Positions 52,121 through 59,306 of a stretch of 61,201 bases of DNA are shown piece by piece (positions within the stretch are counted from its first letter, which is position 1; each line of letters starts with the position of its first letter). This DNA comes from an uncultured Lacibacter sp. (lineage in GTDB: Bacteria > Bacteroidota > Bacteroidia > Chitinophagales > Chitinophagaceae). Below the pieces are notes generated by a model. That model searched no databases, was not told the origin of the DNA, and saw only the letters and a list, made by a program, of their open reading frames with translations. Location: positions 1 to 61,201 of the forward strand of contig NZ_CAMLGT010000001.1 in NCBI RefSeq assembly GCF_946479605.1, read 5' to 3'. A program made the position numbers and the translations under genes.

Positions 52121-52138
52121 TGCACAAACGTATGCGCA
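52121..52138. promoter_or_regulatory. LacI-type operator upstream of the CBM9-like gene
   Basis: TGCACAAACGTATGCGCA is a near-palindrome centred on CG that extends by one pair to TTGC...GCAA. It is 72 bp upstream of the CBM9-like start and matches the susC operators. Confidence 0.6.
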
Positions 52139-52154
52139 ACAAAAATTACATGTA

Positions 52155-53651
52155 CTATTTTAAAGAAGTATCGTCACGAATGATCAGTTGCCACTGCCAG
52201 TAAAAAGTTTCAATAGTGTTTTCGGGGTTGGGTTGATAGACGGTATCAACAGCAAGACAAGCTTTCAACTCATCAAGGTTTTTATACAATCCTGTTCCCA
52301 ATCCGGCCAAAAAAGCAGCACCTAATGCAGATGCATCGGTACATGCAGAGCGGTTGATATTAATGTACAACAGATCAGCGATCATCTGCATCACAAAACG
52401 ATTGTTCGAAATACCACCGTTGATATTTACGCTTTTTAGATCAACTGTTGCATCAGATTGCATGGCACTCATCACATCTTTTATTTGATATGGGATTGAT
52501 TCCAATGCAGCTCTTACAATATGATTTTTTGTTGTACCGAAACTCATTCCGCTGATAGATGCACGCCTGTCCATTTGCCAATGAGGAGATCCCAAGCCGC
52601 TGAAAGCAGGAATCAAATACACGCCACCGTTATCGCTCACTGCTGTTGCCATCGCTTCTGTTTCTTTACTGTCACTGAATAAATTCAATTCATTCTTTAA
52701 CCATTCAATAGTTGCACCGCAGGAAACGATCACACCTTCAAATGCATAATCAATACGTCCATCAATACTCCAGCAGATAGTGGTGACCATCCCGTTGTTT
52801 GATTGCACAGGTTTATCACCAATGTTCATAAGAATACTGCAACCTGTGCCTAATGTGGCTTTGGCAGTGCCTGCTTCAAAACAACCTTCACCAAAAGCAG
52901 CTGCATGCGAATCACCAATCATGGCTGCAACGGGAACAGATTGTGCAAACAATCCATCCAATGTTGTTTCGCCAAAATGAGTTGACGAAGATTTTACTTC
53001 GGGCAACTGAATACCTTTCAATCCATATGCTTCAATAAGTTCTTCATCCCATTGCAGCATATGCAGATTGAACAGCAATGTTCTTGATGCATTGGTATAA
53101 TCTGTTGCATAGTTTTTTCCATTGGTCATTTTGTACAATAACCATGTATCAACTGTTCCAAAGTATGCTTCCCTGTTTTGAATGGCCTTGCTTACCGCTT
53201 CATGATTTCTATTGAGCCAGATAAGTTTTGTTGCTGAGAAATAAGGATCGATCACCAAGCCTGTTTTCTGATTCACCTGTTCAGATAATCCCTGTTGCTT
53301 CAGCTCTTCACAAATTTGTACAGAACGTTTGCATTGCCACACCACTGCATTGTGCAATGGCTTGCCTTCTTTATCCCATACCACAAATGTTTCCCGTTGG
53401 TTGGAAATACCAATGCCTGCTATCTCCGTTGTGCGATGCCCTTTCTCAACGAAATCCTGCAGGCATTTTGTAACAGATGCCAATACATTCTGATAAATTA
53501 CTTCGGGTTCCTGTTCTACAAAACCACTACCGAAATAATGTGTCTGTAAATTTTCCGATCCTTTGGCAACAGCCTGGCCTTTCGCATCAAAGATGAGTGA
53601 TTTGGTTGAGCTGGTGCCCTGATCAATTGCAAGAATATATTTCTTAGACAT
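52155..53651 (-). CDS. FGGY family carbohydrate kinase related to glycerol kinase
   Basis: The 498-residue kinase has the family start AIDQGTSSTKSLIFD and the region SNQRETFVVWDKEGKPL, with Arg86, Glu87, Trp105 and Tyr137 at positions that bind glycerol in E. coli GlpK. However, GlpK Gln246 is Ser248 here, and GlpK Phe270 is Ser272 (GTGCSILMN), in an ungapped alignment. The pocket therefore differs and a different polyol or ketose substrate is likely. It is the last gene of an operon with an isomerase-family protein and a split transketolase. A simple glpK label may mislead. Confidence 0.85.
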   Translation of the reverse strand: MSKKYILAIDQGTSSTKSLIFDAKGQAVAKGSENLQTHYFGSGFVEQEPEVIYQNVLASVTKCLQDFVEKGHRTTEIAGIGISNQRETFVVWDKEGKPLHNAVVWQCKRSVQICEELKQQGLSEQVNQKTGLVIDPYFSATKLIWLNRNHEAVSKAIQNREAYFGTVDTWLLYKMTNGKNYATDYTNASRTLLFNLHMLQWDEELIEAYGLKGIQLPEVKSSSTHFGETTLDGLFAQSVPVAAMIGDSHAAAFGEGCFEAGTAKATLGTGCSILMNIGDKPVQSNNGMVTTICWSIDGRIDYAFEGVIVSCGATIEWLKNELNLFSDSKETEAMATAVSDNGGVYLIPAFSGLGSPHWQMDRRASISGMSFGTTKNHIVRAALESIPYQIKDVMSAMQSDATVDLKSVNINGGISNNRFVMQMIADLLYININRSACTDASALGAAFLAGLGTGLYKNLDELKACLAVDTVYQPNPENTIETFYWQWQLIIRDDTSLK

Positions 53652-53660
53652 TTCTATTAC

Positions 53661-53705
53661 TTTTTCTCACAGATTTCGCAGATGAGCACAGAATTCTTAT
53701 CTGTA
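53661..53705. repeat. Intergenic repeat, CTCACAGATTTC type, copy 1
   Basis: CTCACAGATTTC at 53666-53677 is followed by related CAGAT and CTGT elements. The same 12-mer starts the repeat at 55579, so the two are copies of one element in spacers of the same operon. Confidence 0.5.
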
Positions 53706-53732
53706 AACCATCTTTTTTATTCTAAATCATTT

Positions 53733-54698
53733 CTATTGTTTCAATAATGCTGTTACTTCTTTTGTAATTCCTTCTTTGCCTATTCCATAATGATTCAATA
53801 TCTCCACCTGTGAACCTGTTACGGTGTATTCATCAGGAATACCCATGATTTTAAACGGTTTTGCATAACCATTTTGCAACAACCACGATGCACATGCTTC
53901 ACCCAATCCTCCATTTACACTGTGTTCTTCAACAGTGATGATGGCTTTGCATTTATTTGCTAAAGATGAAAGCAGTTCGGTGTCCAATGGTTTAATGGTA
54001 TGCATACTCACCACTGTTGCTTCAATGCCTTGTTCTTTTAACAATGCTGCAGCCTGCACTGCAGGATAAACAGTTTCACCATTAGCGATGATGGCTATAT
54101 CGTTTCCTTCAGTAATCACTCTTCCTTTACCAAACACAAATCCATCGCTGTTATCTTTTTTTAATGAGGGCATTATTTTTTTACCGAAACGTAAGTACAC
54201 TGGCTTGTCACTTGCTGCAGCAAGTTCGGTTGCTTGTTCCGTTTCGTAATTATCTGCAGGCACAACAATGGTAATATTGTTGATGGCACGTAACACAGCA
54301 AAATCATGCAGACTGTGATGTGTACTTCCCAATGCACCATAGCTTACTCCTGCACTGATACCTACAATAGTAACCGGATGGTCACTGTAGCAGATATCGT
54401 TTTTAATTTGTTCCAGTGAACGTGCTGTTAAAAAACAGGCCGGTGAAACAGCAAATACTTTTTTATCGCATGAGCCCAAACCTGCAGCTACACCAACAAG
54501 ATTTTGTTCTGCAATTCCGACTTCCACAATTTGCTGCGGAAACTTTTTTCCAAACGGCACCAGCTTACCCGATCCTCTTGAATCGCTGGTAACAGCAATA
54601 ATGGTGCGGTCTGTTTCTGCCAAACGTTGCAATGTTTCAGAAAAAACATCCTGGTTGGGTTTATCGCCTCCGGGTTGTATAATTATTTGTTCAGCCAT
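53733..54698 (-). CDS. Transketolase C-terminal subunit
   Basis: The 321-residue protein carries the pyrimidine-binding and C-terminal domains of a split transketolase: IIAVTSDSRGSGKLV, VEVGIAEQNLVGVAAGL with the catalytic Glu, and YGALGSTHHSLHDFAVL. It partners with the N-terminal subunit gene just upstream (46 bp). Together they move two-carbon units between ketoses and aldoses using thiamine diphosphate. Sequence differs clearly from the lone copy at 3530-4489, so the two probably serve different pathways. Confidence 0.93.
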   Translation of the reverse strand: MAEQIIIQPGGDKPNQDVFSETLQRLAETDRTIIAVTSDSRGSGKLVPFGKKFPQQIVEVGIAEQNLVGVAAGLGSCDKKVFAVSPACFLTARSLEQIKNDICYSDHPVTIVGISAGVSYGALGSTHHSLHDFAVLRAINNITIVVPADNYETEQATELAAASDKPVYLRFGKKIMPSLKKDNSDGFVFGKGRVITEGNDIAIIANGETVYPAVQAAALLKEQGIEATVVSMHTIKPLDTELLSSLANKCKAIITVEEHSVNGGLGEACASWLLQNGYAKPFKIMGIPDEYTVTGSQVEILNHYGIGKEGITKEVTALLKQ

Positions 54699-54700
54699 AA

Positions 54701-54736
54701 CCTCCCTAAATCCCTCCTAAAGGAGGTACTTTAGTC
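54701..54736. repeat. Intergenic repeat, CCTCCCTAAATCCCTCC type
   Basis: The element contains the hairpin CCTCCT/AGGAGG at 54713-54718 and 54721-54726. On the minus strand its end reads GGGAGGTT next to the ATG at 54698, so the repeat also supplies a Shine-Dalgarno-like stretch. Confidence 0.5.
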
Positions 54737-54744
54737 TCCGTATT

Positions 54745-55569
54745 TTAAATTGTTTCTAATAAATTATCTAACTCCTGTAAAGCCTGCTCATATTGTTCGT
54801 TACTTGGCACGCCATGATGCCACTTCAATTCATTCTCCATGAAGCTTATGCCTTTTCCTTTTGTTGTATGTGCAATAATGACCGATGGTTTTCCTTTTTC
54901 AAATGGCAGACTATTGAACGCTGCTCTTAACTCATCAATATCATTTCCGTTCACTTCCTTCACTGCCCAGCCAAATGCTTTCCATTTTTCATCCAACGGA
55001 TCGGTATTCATTACATCTGTTGTGGGTGCTGTGATCTGCAAACTGTTCTTATCAACAATGGCACAGAGATTATCAAGTTTGTAATGCGCTGCACTTAATG
55101 CTGCTTCCCAGTTGCTGCCTTCAGGCAACTCACCATCACCCATCAAGGTGAATACACGATAATCTTTATTATCGAGTTTGGCAGCAATAGCTGTGCCTAC
55201 ACAAATTGGCAAACCATGACCTAATGCGCCTGTATTCTGTTCAACACCTTTTACTTTACGTGTGGGGTGACCGATATAATGCGATTGATATTTACACAAC
55301 GTGTTCAGATCCTCTTCGGGAAAGAAACCCTGATCGGCCAATACCACAAACAATGCTTCCACACAATGACCTTTGCTTTGTACGTAACGGTCACGGTCAG
55401 GCGAGGTGAAATTTTCCGGCGATACATTCAGTACATCGTTGTACAATACATTCAGTATATCAGTACATGATAAGCTGCCGCCGGTATGCCCTGCCTTTGC
55501 CTGCAGGATATACTTGAGTATTTTTTTACGATACTCAACTGATTTTATTTTTAATTCTTTCGTTGTCAT
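54745..55569 (-). CDS. Transketolase N-terminal subunit
   Basis: The 274-residue protein is the thiamine-diphosphate-binding half of a split transketolase. AGHTGGSLSCTDIL near residue 27, KGHCVEALFVVLAD near residue 66 and GDGELPEGSNWEAALSAAHYKLDN near residue 145 (metal-binding GDG...N) are typical. The start at 55569 (MTTKELKIKS) is chosen over 55602, which would add a Cys-rich leader inside a repeat element. It comes 75 bp after the isomerase-family gene. Confidence 0.93.
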   Translation of the reverse strand: MTTKELKIKSVEYRKKILKYILQAKAGHTGGSLSCTDILNVLYNDVLNVSPENFTSPDRDRYVQSKGHCVEALFVVLADQGFFPEEDLNTLCKYQSHYIGHPTRKVKGVEQNTGALGHGLPICVGTAIAAKLDNKDYRVFTLMGDGELPEGSNWEAALSAAHYKLDNLCAIVDKNSLQITAPTTDVMNTDPLDEKWKAFGWAVKEVNGNDIDELRAAFNSLPFEKGKPSVIIAHTTKGKGISFMENELKWHHGVPSNEQYEQALQELDNLLETI

Positions 55570-55578
55570 AATTTGTTT

Positions 55579-55638
55579 CTCACAGATTTCACAAATTTTC
55601 ACAGATGCTTTTCTGTGTTAATCTGAGAAATCTGTGAG
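55579..55638. repeat. Intergenic hairpin repeat, CTCACAGATTTC type, copy 2
   Basis: A perfect 12-bp inverted repeat CTCACAGATTTC (55579-55590) pairs with GAAATCTGTGAG (55627-55638), enclosing further CACAGAT/CTGTG pairs. It could fold in the operon mRNA. It is related to copy 1. Confidence 0.6.
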
Positions 55639-55644
55639 CCATTT

Positions 55645-57066
55645 TTATCCGTGAGTGTAGGTTTCCCAGCCCAGGTAATTTTCAAACGATTCTTTTAAGA
55701 TGCCTGCTGTTTTGCTTGCATTCATCACCACATGATGTTCAAAGCCATTGCGGCATACATAATTCATCAAGCCCTGCAGGTTATTGATCTGTGCCACTGC
55801 ACGGTTACCAAATGTATTGAGCGCATCATTCGTTAATTCACCTTCACCGATGTATGCTTTGATAATGCCTTTGCAATCATCGGTGCTGATACGGCCGTAG
55901 GTTAACGGCATGGCAGGTGTGCGGCCATCCAATGCGCCATACGTATTTTCTGTACCAACACTTGTACCGAGGATCGGTGCAGTGCTGATACTGATATCCG
56001 GTAAAAATGATTTCGCCCAGTTACCGCAATGGAACAACACACATTTTGTATCATCATCAGCATAGTTGTTATTCCAATCAACCAGTGCAGAAGGTGAACC
56101 ACTTGCCAACTGCATCGCATACATGCTGAGTGTACCTGTTACATCTACTTCACAGGCAGATGGCAACATGTTTTCACTCATCATACTCATACTGGTACAA
56201 ACATTACAACCATAGTTTTGCTGTAACGATGTCCAGCATTGAATAGCTGTTGCATCCAATGCATTTGCTGCCATAAAATCGGCGAGCACTACATCCAATT
56301 TTGCGATCTGTACTAAACGATCATTGGGCGTTGCACCTGTTGCAGCATAGGCATGAATTTTCTCCAGCTTATCTTTTACTGATTGATCATTGGCTGTAAG
56401 CTTATTGGCATTACCTAGGATTTCACTCAGGTCAACTGTTGTAACAGAGATGCCGTTGCGTTGCAGAATTTTTTCGCTGTAACGAACAGTGTTGAACGCA
56501 CCAGGCCTTGCACCCACTGCACCGATACGCACTTTGCGCATACCCTTCACTACTCTGCAGACGGCAATGAAATTTTTCAGATCTGTAATAAAACTTTCAT
56601 CAGTTGGACTTACCACATGCTTTGTGGTGAGTGAATATTTAATACCGAACTGGTACAGATTATTGCACACAGAAATTTTTCCGCACCAGGCATCTCTCCT
56701 GTTTACCACATCCATCTTACCCAGATCATCTGGATAAGCCTGTATGAGCACCGGAACATTCAAGCCCGACCATTTAATTGTTTCAGCCACACCTTTCTCA
56801 TCGCCGAAGTTGGGTAACACAACAAGGATACCATCAATGGCTTCTGCATGTTGTTTAAACAGCGCTGCACATTTCTGTGCTTCTGCAAATGTTTCCACAC
56901 CGCCGAGTTTTGTATCGGCATCACTCAACATGACCGGAGTAATGTTTAATTGTTTAAACAGATCGATGATCTGTGTTCTTGCTTCTGCCACCAGTTTATC
57001 GGGAAAGAAATCACGGTTGCCGATGATGACACCCAGCGTTGCTGTTTTATAATTTGTTGTGCTCAT
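55645..57066 (-). CDS. L-fucose/L-arabinose isomerase family protein
   Basis: The 473-residue protein resembles the fucose/arabinose isomerase fold. CEVDVTGTLSMYAMQ near residue 312 gives Glu and Asp ligands for a metal. GFEHHVVMNASKTAG near residue 446 gives a late His. The N-terminal half has a Rossmann-like region, with VVLPNFGDEKGV near residue 80. Family members isomerise aldoses to ketoses, but the substrate here is unknown. It is the second gene of the operon, 4 bp after the DeoR regulator, and should feed the ketose to the kinase and transketolase. Confidence 0.82.
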   Translation of the reverse strand: MSTTNYKTATLGVIIGNRDFFPDKLVAEARTQIIDLFKQLNITPVMLSDADTKLGGVETFAEAQKCAALFKQHAEAIDGILVVLPNFGDEKGVAETIKWSGLNVPVLIQAYPDDLGKMDVVNRRDAWCGKISVCNNLYQFGIKYSLTTKHVVSPTDESFITDLKNFIAVCRVVKGMRKVRIGAVGARPGAFNTVRYSEKILQRNGISVTTVDLSEILGNANKLTANDQSVKDKLEKIHAYAATGATPNDRLVQIAKLDVVLADFMAANALDATAIQCWTSLQQNYGCNVCTSMSMMSENMLPSACEVDVTGTLSMYAMQLASGSPSALVDWNNNYADDDTKCVLFHCGNWAKSFLPDISISTAPILGTSVGTENTYGALDGRTPAMPLTYGRISTDDCKGIIKAYIGEGELTNDALNTFGNRAVAQINNLQGLMNYVCRNGFEHHVVMNASKTAGILKESFENYLGWETYTHG

Positions 57067-57070
57067 AATT

Positions 57071-57835
57071 TTAACTTGCGATGATTAATTCAATTTCGTT
57101 GTCTCGAAATACTTGTTTGTGTTTGTCTTCAATACCGTTATCGGTGATGATATAATCGATGAGCGACAATGCACCGAGGCTTGCAAATGCCGCCTTTCCC
57201 ATCTTGGTTGAATCAGCAACGAGATAAGTTGTTTCAGCGGCTTCGATCATGGCTTTCTTCACCACGATATCACTAATACTGGGATAGGTTAAACCAGCTT
57301 TCAGCGAAATGCCTGCTGTTGCCAGAAAAAGTTTCTGCACATGCAGTCCTTTAAAAAAGTCGGCTGCTTTTTGTCCTGTTAAAGAAAGGGTGGGCGGTTT
57401 AAACTCGCCACCGGTAACAATTACTTCTATGCCGGGTTCTGCACCAAGCATTAAGGCAATGTTGAGTGCATTGGTAATGACCGTCAGGTTTTTCATGCCC
57501 TTCAATTTCTTCGCCACTTCTGTAGTGGTAGAACCCGAATCAAGGATGATGGTATCACCACTTTCAATAAAGTCTAAACATTTACTGGCGATGAGTTCTT
57601 TTTTATCGAGATGCTCCTGGTGCGCCAGCGAAAAAGCCTGCACTTGGTCTTTTACGTTTTTGAGATAAGCACCGCCGTGCTCACGGATGATCATTCCGTC
57701 CTTTTCCAGTTTTTCGAGATCCTGTCGGATGGTTACTTCGGTTACTTTAAACAGCTTCGCCAGGTTCAGCACCTTGGCAGAACCGTCTTCCTGTAGTAAT
57801 TCGATAATCTTTTCCCGGCGATGATTGGCGAGCAT
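57071..57835 (-). CDS. DeoR family transcriptional regulator
   Basis: The 254-residue protein has an N-terminal winged helix (ANHRREKIIELLQEDGSAKV, VTEVTIRQDLEKLEKDGMIIREHGG), then the DeoRC sensor domain with LDSGSTTTEVAKKL near residue 97 and DSTKMGKAAFASLG near residue 210. Regulators of this type usually repress sugar-phosphate catabolism until a phosphorylated intermediate binds. It is the first gene of the isomerase-transketolase-kinase operon, and tandem 10-bp repeats lie 56 bp upstream of its start. Confidence 0.95.
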   Translation of the reverse strand: MLANHRREKIIELLQEDGSAKVLNLAKLFKVTEVTIRQDLEKLEKDGMIIREHGGAYLKNVKDQVQAFSLAHQEHLDKKELIASKCLDFIESGDTIILDSGSTTTEVAKKLKGMKNLTVITNALNIALMLGAEPGIEVIVTGGEFKPPTLSLTGQKAADFFKGLHVQKLFLATAGISLKAGLTYPSISDIVVKKAMIEAAETTYLVADSTKMGKAAFASLGALSLIDYIITDNGIEDKHKQVFRDNEIELIIAS

Positions 57836-57890
57836 AATCTAAGTTTTGCGCAACAAGACTACCGAATTAAACGCAAAAAAACAAAATATT

Positions 57891-57920
57891 TCGAAAATAA
57901 ACGAAAATAAAAGAAAAATA
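57891..57920. promoter_or_regulatory. Tandem 10-bp repeats, candidate DeoR operator
   Basis: TCGAAAATAA, ACGAAAATAA and AAGAAAAATA follow each other exactly at 57891, 57901 and 57911. The period of 10 bp puts them on one face of the helix. Read on the other strand they contain TTTTCGTTTATTTTCGA, like operators of DeoR-family sugar repressors. Confidence 0.5.
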
Positions 57921-57993
57921 AACAAATCAAAAAGTGGAGAAAATGAAGATAAACAGTGGATTAAGCAATCGCTTGGTCATGATAAAAAACAAA

Positions 57994-58024
57994 AAAAGAA
58001 GGCAACATATGTCAACCTTCTTTT
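57994..58024 (-). terminator. Terminator of the tRNA-Arg gene
   Basis: The stem AAAAGAAGG/CCTTCTTTT at 57994-58002 and 58016-58024 encloses ACATATGT. On the minus strand a T-run follows, just after the tRNA. Confidence 0.7.
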
Positions 58025-58034
58025 CAAGTGTAAG

Positions 58035-58106
58035 TAGCCCGGACAAGAATCGAACTTGTATCTAGAGTTTAGGAAACTCCTATTCTATCCATTGAACTAC
58101 CGGGCC
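58035..58106 (-). tRNA. tRNA-Arg (anticodon CCU)
   Basis: The minus strand folds into a full cloverleaf. Acceptor GGCCCGG pairs with CCGGGCT (one G-U). The anticodon stem GGAGT/ACTCT encloses the loop TTCCTAA with anticodon CCT, decoding AGG. The T arm is ACAAG-TTCGATT-CTTGT. The terminal CCA is not encoded. Confidence 0.92.
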
Positions 58107-58188
58107 ATTATCAGCAAATAGGCTTGCTGCCGGGCGGCAAAAATAACAGAATTCAACAATCTGCAACAGTAAATCTGCCTTCAAACCC

Positions 58189-58196
58189 TACCTTTG
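58189..58196 (+). promoter_or_regulatory. -7 element of the TPR protein gene
   Basis: TACCTTTG is a perfect match to TAnnTTTG and lies 18 bp before the ATG at 58215. No clear -33 TTG was found. Confidence 0.5.
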
Positions 58197-58214
58197 CTCC
58201 CCAATTTGTCGAAC

Positions 58215-58874
58215 ATGAAGTTTTTAAATGTTTATATCCGCTACAGGCTTATCATCGGTATCATTTTATTAATTGTTGCAGGAGTGGTGCATTATTTCAC
58301 CAGCTTCTGGCCTTCGTTTATTATTTACCTGGTAGCACTGGTGAGTATTGTAGGACATTTCTTTTTTGGCCCGCTTCGTCTTATACAGGAATATATGGAA
58401 GCTGGTGATATGGAAGGAGCTGAAAAGATCCTCAACTCAGTAACCTTCCCTAACCTGTTGTTCAAGCCTATCCGTTCAGTGTATTATACCCTCAAGGGTA
58501 ATATTGCCATGATGAAACAGGATTATGATGGCGCTGAAAAAATGATGAAGAAAGGAATGGATCTTGGTTCCGGTTCATCGCTCATGCAGGGTACGGAAGG
58601 AGCCAACCTTCTTCAGATGGGAATGCTGGCAATGCAGAAAAATAATTTCAAACAGGCTGAAACGTATATACGCCAGGCCTTACGTAAAGGCTTACCCGAT
58701 AAAGAAAATCAGGCTGCAGCAAACCTGCAGATGTGCAGCATTATGATGAATAAAAGGGAATTCCGTGCGGCAAAAGAGTTCTTCCGCAAGGCAAAAGCAT
58801 TAAAACCAACAACTCCTCAGTTGGCCGACCAAATCAAACAAATGGAGAAATATATTTCCCGTATGCCAGGCTAA
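58215..58874 (+). CDS. TPR-repeat membrane protein
   Basis: The 219-residue protein has two membrane helices near residues 11-55. Helical pairs of TPR type follow from about residue 70 to the end (AGDMEGAEKILNSV, NFKQAETYIRQALRKGLPDKE, EFRAAKEFFRKAKALKPTTPQL). TPR repeats bind partner proteins. The start at 58215 (MKFLNVYIRYRL) fits the -7 element, while an ATG at 58194 would overlap it. No partner is evident nearby. Confidence 0.75.
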   Translation: MKFLNVYIRYRLIIGIILLIVAGVVHYFTSFWPSFIIYLVALVSIVGHFFFGPLRLIQEYMEAGDMEGAEKILNSVTFPNLLFKPIRSVYYTLKGNIAMMKQDYDGAEKMMKKGMDLGSGSSLMQGTEGANLLQMGMLAMQKNNFKQAETYIRQALRKGLPDKENQAAANLQMCSIMMNKREFRAAKEFFRKAKALKPTTPQLADQIKQMEKYISRMPG

Positions 58875-59078
58875 GTAGTAAAGTAAGAGGCAGAAACGGT
58901 ATTCTGTTTAAATAAGATAGCTAATTTTTCTGCCCCTTAAATCTCTTTACAGGTAAAGCTGAGCTAATCAGCGGGTGTGGTAGGATAAACAACGGCTAAA
59001 ACCTTCAACTTTGTAAAAGTACCCCCACCTCATCATCTAAAAAATACCACTTTTCGGGTATAATGTACCCGCTGGGTA

Positions 59079-59111
59079 TAAAAAAACCGCCTTTTTTACT
59101 AAAAAGACGGT
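59079..59111 (-). terminator. Minus-strand terminator-like hairpin with no known gene
   Basis: ACCGCCTTTTT (59086-59096) pairs with AAAAAGACGGT (59101-59111) with one mismatch. On the minus strand a run of seven T follows. No minus-strand gene ends here. Confidence 0.45.
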
Positions 59112-59294
59112 CAATCTTGTACGGCTTGGCTGGATTTTAAAAACGGGCATGTAGTTAGTTCCTGAAAATTAGTTGAAAAGCCAGTTTGTTTAACGTTTAC
59201 CCCTTGTATCTTTTGCATCTGTTATCCACAATTGCAGTATAACAGTACTCTCTTTTTTCTTCAAAAATTCTGCAGAAGCACAATTCCAGAGAAT

Positions 59295-59302
59295 TAACTT
59301 TG
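59295..59302 (+). promoter_or_regulatory. -7 element of the helicase gene
   Basis: TAACTTTG exactly matches TAnnTTTG and ends 4 bp before the ATG at 59307. The transcript would start at or near the start codon, suggesting a leaderless mRNA. Confidence 0.5.
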
Positions 59303-59306
59303 AAAC

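Larger units (their letters stand above)
58875..59306. other. Intergenic region between TPR and helicase genes
   Basis: These 432 bases hold no convincing gene. They contain a small hairpin CGGGTA/TACCCG (59055-59071), a minus-strand terminator-like hairpin (59079-59111) and the -7 element of the helicase gene. Confidence 0.5.

Noticed and set aside
52155..53651. Naming the FGGY kinase glpK
   Set aside because: Two glycerol-pocket positions are changed and the operon context points to sugar catabolism, so no gene symbol is given.
57891..57920. Tandem repeats as a CRISPR array
   Set aside because: Units are 10 bp with no spacers and no cas genes nearby. An operator is more likely.
57846..58037. 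63-codon Lys/Asn-rich plus-strand ORF
   Set aside because: It is made by A-rich intergenic DNA containing the DeoR repeats and a tRNA terminator, and overlaps the tRNA end.
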